A stretch of DNA of 8,251 nucleotides, taken from contig JBEIHR010000081.1 of assembly GCA_040381195.1 (NCBI GenBank), forward strand, positions 1 to 8,251, read 5' to 3'. Each line of letters starts with the position of its first letter. Position 1 is the stretch's first letter. Below are positions 6,428-8,251 of this stretch, in pieces. The position numbers and the translations under genes are program-made. This DNA comes from VGCC01 sp040381195. Its GTDB lineage: Bacteria; Actinomycetota; Actinomycetes; S36-B12. The notes under the pieces were generated by a model that saw only the letters and a program-made list of their open reading frames with translations, ran no database searches and was not told the DNA's origin.

Positions 6428-7417
6428 TCAGGTCTTCGGTGCGGTCGACGTGCCGAACAGCCGATTCGAGAAGGGTGCGATCGCGAGCATCACGATGAGG
6501 GTGCAGGCGACGCCGATCAGGGTTGCTCCGAGTCGTTCCTCCGCCACCTGGTCGACGGTCGAGCCCCCGCTTTCAAGGAGAACGATGGCGGGCGTGAGCA
6601 CCGTGGCATAGAGCCAGTAGGGGCGGCCCTGGAGCATGAGGAGGAACGCCACCATGAGGAAGGCGGTGCCCACGAGAGGGAGCATCGGGCCGTGGGGCAC
6701 GACGAGTCCGACGAAGATGGCGATGAGGAATCCGAGAACGGTGCCCGCCGCACGGTGGGCGGCCTTTGTGAACCCGGCACCGAGCGACGGCTGGAACACC
6801 ACGACGATCGTCAGGATGATCCAACCGCCGGTATGCCCGAGATCCAGGACGACCACGGCCCAGGTGGCCACCCCGACGAGCAGGGCGAGCACGAGGCTGA
6901 AGGCCATCACCCGAGTCGGATCGAGTCGGGTGTGCTGATGCTGACGCAGTCGGTGACGCAGGAGGAACATGACGAGGGTTGCCCACGCGGACGCTCCGAG
7001 GGCGACGAGGGCCACGTACACCGGCGCGGCGAGGGTCGAGTCGGACTGAGGGGGCGATGCAGCAATGAAGCCCAGGGAGATCACCGTCATGATGAGGGCG
7101 TCGTGCATTCCTGCCTTCGCCGCGTAGCCGCGCAGGAACGCCGCGAGGGCAAGGACGATCGCCGCCCATACCGGGCTGGCAGCAGCCCAGTCCGTGAGAC
7201 CGGCGAAGAGCGCGAATGGCAGCGAGATGACAAGGCCTGTGCGCCAACCAGTGCCGCCCATGCAGGCGATGAAGACGGCGAGGCCCGAGAGGATCGCGAC
7301 ATTGACACCGTTCGACCAGCCCGCAAGGCCCATCGCAATCGCGGGCGCGAAGCCCGCGACGACCATGAGGACCACGTCGAAGGCGAGCGTCCTGGTCTGC
7401 TGCCGAACGGAGTTCAT
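6428..7417 (-). CDS. FUSC-family integral membrane protein (aromatic acid exporter-like)
   Basis: A 329-aa polytopic membrane protein from the ATG at 7417. It looks like two similar halves, each with several hydrophobic segments: about residues 13-150 (AFDVVLMVVAGFAPAIAMG onward, to FLLRHRLRQ) and about 168-315. The second half has the FUSC signature GGWIILTIVVVFQPSLGAG (197-215) followed by TKAAHRAAGTVLGF (217-230), and ends with EERLGATLIGVACT. Relatives include the membrane part of the AaeB/YccS/fusaric acid resistance proteins; many actinobacterial versions of this size are uncharacterised. Export of a small aromatic or organic acid is possible but unproven. Frames open further upstream, but the added residues are Arg/Gly-rich and read across the inverted repeat and aquaporin remnant, so they are rejected. 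TTG at 7423 is an alternative start. No clear ribosome binding site precedes either. Confidence 0.85.
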   Translation of the reverse strand: MNSVRQQTRTLAFDVVLMVVAGFAPAIAMGLAGWSNGVNVAILSGLAVFIACMGGTGWRTGLVISLPFALFAGLTDWAAASPVWAAIVLALAAFLRGYAAKAGMHDALIMTVISLGFIAASPPQSDSTLAAPVYVALVALGASAWATLVMFLLRHRLRQHQHTRLDPTRVMAFSLVLALLVGVATWAVVVLDLGHTGGWIILTIVVVFQPSLGAGFTKAAHRAAGTVLGFLIAIFVGLVVPHGPMLPLVGTAFLMVAFLLMLQGRPYWLYATVLTPAIVLLESGGSTVDQVAEERLGATLIGVACTLIVMLAIAPFSNRLFGTSTAPKT

Positions 7418-7448
7418 GGCCAATAGAAGCGCACCACGCGCGCGAACG

Positions 7449-7480
7449 GGGCCACATCGGTGACTGATCCGATATGGCCC
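7449..7480. terminator. Strong inverted repeat with 12-bp arms after the aquaporin remnant
   Basis: GGGCCACATCGG (7449-7460) and CCGATATGGCCC (7469-7480) are complementary at 11 of 12 positions, the twelfth being a possible G-U pair in RNA, with an 8-base loop TGACTGAT. On the minus strand it begins 8 bases after the aquaporin stop codon, the usual place for an intrinsic terminator, and ends 31 bases before the FUSC ATG. There is no T-run. It could instead be an operator or leader hairpin for the FUSC gene. Confidence 0.6.
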
Positions 7481-7488
7481 GGCGTGCG

Positions 7489-7728
7489 CTAGGCCTTCTC
7501 CGGGGCCTTCGGCTGCGTGAACAGCGCTCCCTGCGCTGCCTGCGAACCGGCGAGACCCCCGCCACGCCCGCGCAGCATGTACGCGGCCACGACGGCAAGG
7601 CACGCGCCCAGGAGCGGGCCTGCCAGGTACACCCAGTACGCCGTGAAGTCATTCGCGACGAGATCGGGTGCGAGCGAGCGGGTGAGCCGCAACCTGGCAG
7701 CCGGCCTCCGACCGTGCTTCGTCGACAC
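7489..7728 (-). pseudogene. C-terminal remnant of an aquaporin (MIP family channel)
   Basis: From about position 7680 down to the TAG at 7489, the minus strand encodes RSLAPDLVANDFTAYWVYLAG, then PLLGACLAVVAAYMLRG and a Gly/Gln-rich tail. This matches the end of bacterial aquaporins: the RSxxP just after the second NPA motif, the WVYxxGPLLGA last transmembrane segment, and a short cytoplasmic tail. Intact family members are about 230-280 aa; only about 60 residues remain. The open frame extends up to an ATG at 7728 with MSTKHGRRPAARLRLT, which is not aquaporin-like, and the NPA triplet is replaced by LRLT. Between here and the permease stop (7776) there is no room for the missing five segments in any frame. 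I infer a deletion or recombination that removed the 5' part. Whether the stub is expressed is unknown. Confidence 0.75.
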
Positions 7729-7773
7729 TGGTGCTCAGACACCGGCGTAGTGGGCGTTCCGCGGGTCGAGGGG

Positions 7774-8251
7774 CTAGACGAGCAAGCCTCGATTGCGCAA
7801 CGTGCGGGTGCGCAGGGGGTAGAACACCAGGCGTTCGATCAGGATGCCCACCGCCATGATCATGGCAATCGCGCCGAGAATCAGAGCCATGTCACCGAGA
7901 CTGCGACCGACGTCGAGCATCTGACCCAGACCCGGGCCAAGCGCGGGCGACACGGCGATCAACTCTGCGGCCATGAGTGAGCGCCATGCAAAGGCCCACC
8001 CCTGCTCGAGGCCGGCGAGGTAGCCGGGCCATGCCGCGGGCAGCACGATCCGCACCGTCTTACCCAGGCCCTTCGCCCCCATGACCTGACCCGCGCGTAG
8101 ATAGATGGGTGGGATCTGGTCCATTCCGGAGAGGAGCCCGTTGGCGATCGACGGCACGGCCCCGAGCAGGACCACCGTGTAGATGGTGGCGTCGGAGAGG
8201 CCGAACCAGATGATCGCCGCGGGAACCCAGGCAACCGAGGGCAGCTGCTGG
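7774..8251 (-). CDS. ABC importer permease, SsuC/TauC/NrtB type, C-terminal part, cut by window edge
   Basis: 158 residues are visible, continuing off the right edge; full proteins are about 250-290 aa. The visible part opens with QQLPSVAWVPAAIIWFGLSD (8250-8191), the conserved segment of nitrate/sulfonate/bicarbonate-type permeases, and then has the cytoplasmic coupling loop AGQVMGAKGLGKTVRIVLPA (about visible residues 53-72), equivalent to the EAA loop that contacts the ATPase. WAFAWRSLMAAELIAVSPAL follows, then LGPGLGQML, and a last membrane segment ends in ERLVFYPLRTR. These features define the inner-membrane permease (BPD_transp_1 domain) of an importer using a periplasmic-type binding protein and an ATPase. 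The substrate (sulfonate, taurine, nitrate or a pyrimidine-like compound) cannot be told. Partner genes would lie outside the window. An internal GTG at 8175 is not the true start, because homology continues upstream of it. Confidence 0.93.
   Translation of the reverse strand, partial: QQLPSVAWVPAAIIWFGLSDATIYTVVLLGAVPSIANGLLSGMDQIPPIYLRAGQVMGAKGLGKTVRIVLPAAWPGYLAGLEQGWAFAWRSLMAAELIAVSPALGPGLGQMLDVGRSLGDMALILGAIAMIMAVGILIERLVFYPLRTRTLRNRGLLV

Noticed and set aside
6573..7742. Minus-strand 389-codon frame across the FUSC gene, aquaporin remnant and gap
   Set aside because: Arg/Pro/His-rich composition typical of a wrong frame; the overlapping frames encode clear membrane proteins.
7735..7773. 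Continuation of the permease frame past its TAG (PLDPRNAHYAGV then TGA)
   Set aside because: The permease already ends at a typical place for its family; twelve extra codons after the stop are no evidence of read-through.

Overview
The base composition is uniformly high-GC, with codon third positions strongly biased to G/C. Gene packing is tight with ATGA overlaps, and the gene families (a CC-x3-CRHC-PY protein of DUF5522 type, a Streptomyces-like secreted SGNH hydrolase, an actinobacterial-type adenosine deaminase homologue) all point to a chromosomal segment of an actinobacterium. No phage, transposon, CRISPR, integrase or toxin-antitoxin feature is visible. I did not find a convincing new multi-gene system. 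The more interesting signals are local.

Layout, left to right. (1) 1-257, minus: the start of a small membrane protein, cut by the window edge. It is divergent from (2) 328-1305, plus: a complete pirin. Their 70-bp gap holds a plausible sigma-70-type promoter overlapped by an 18-bp imperfect palindrome that looks like a MarR-type operator. (3) 1327-5017, plus: a tight run of four genes, namely a 73-aa cysteine-rich DUF5522-type protein, a secreted SGNH esterase/lipase (ATGA overlap with the previous gene), and two adjacent Gfo/Idh/MocA oxidoreductases (ATGA overlap with each other). The two oxidoreductases belong to different subfamilies and carry opposite NAD/NADP signatures. (4) 5031-5103, plus: tRNA-Lys(CTT), starting 13 bases after the last oxidoreductase. 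(5) 5104-5353: a gap without a convincing gene. (6) 5354-6373, plus: an adenosine deaminase superfamily enzyme with all metal and catalytic residues, but with Gln in place of the Asp that contacts the ribose 5'-OH in adenosine deaminase. This suggests a 5'-substituted substrate such as aminodeoxyfutalosine (menaquinone synthesis).

(7) Convergent to it, 6428-7417, minus: a FUSC-type membrane protein. (8) 7489-7728, minus: the C-terminal remnant of an aquaporin, broken at about its second NPA motif, followed by a strong 12-bp inverted repeat. (9) 7774-8251, minus: the C-terminal part of an ABC importer permease of the SsuC/TauC/NrtB type, running off the right edge.

How they work together: genes of the 1327-5017 run are probably co-transcribed. 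A plausible but unproven theme is extracellular ester cleavage followed by intracellular redox chemistry on a sugar or polyol. The other genes look like independent housekeeping or transport functions.
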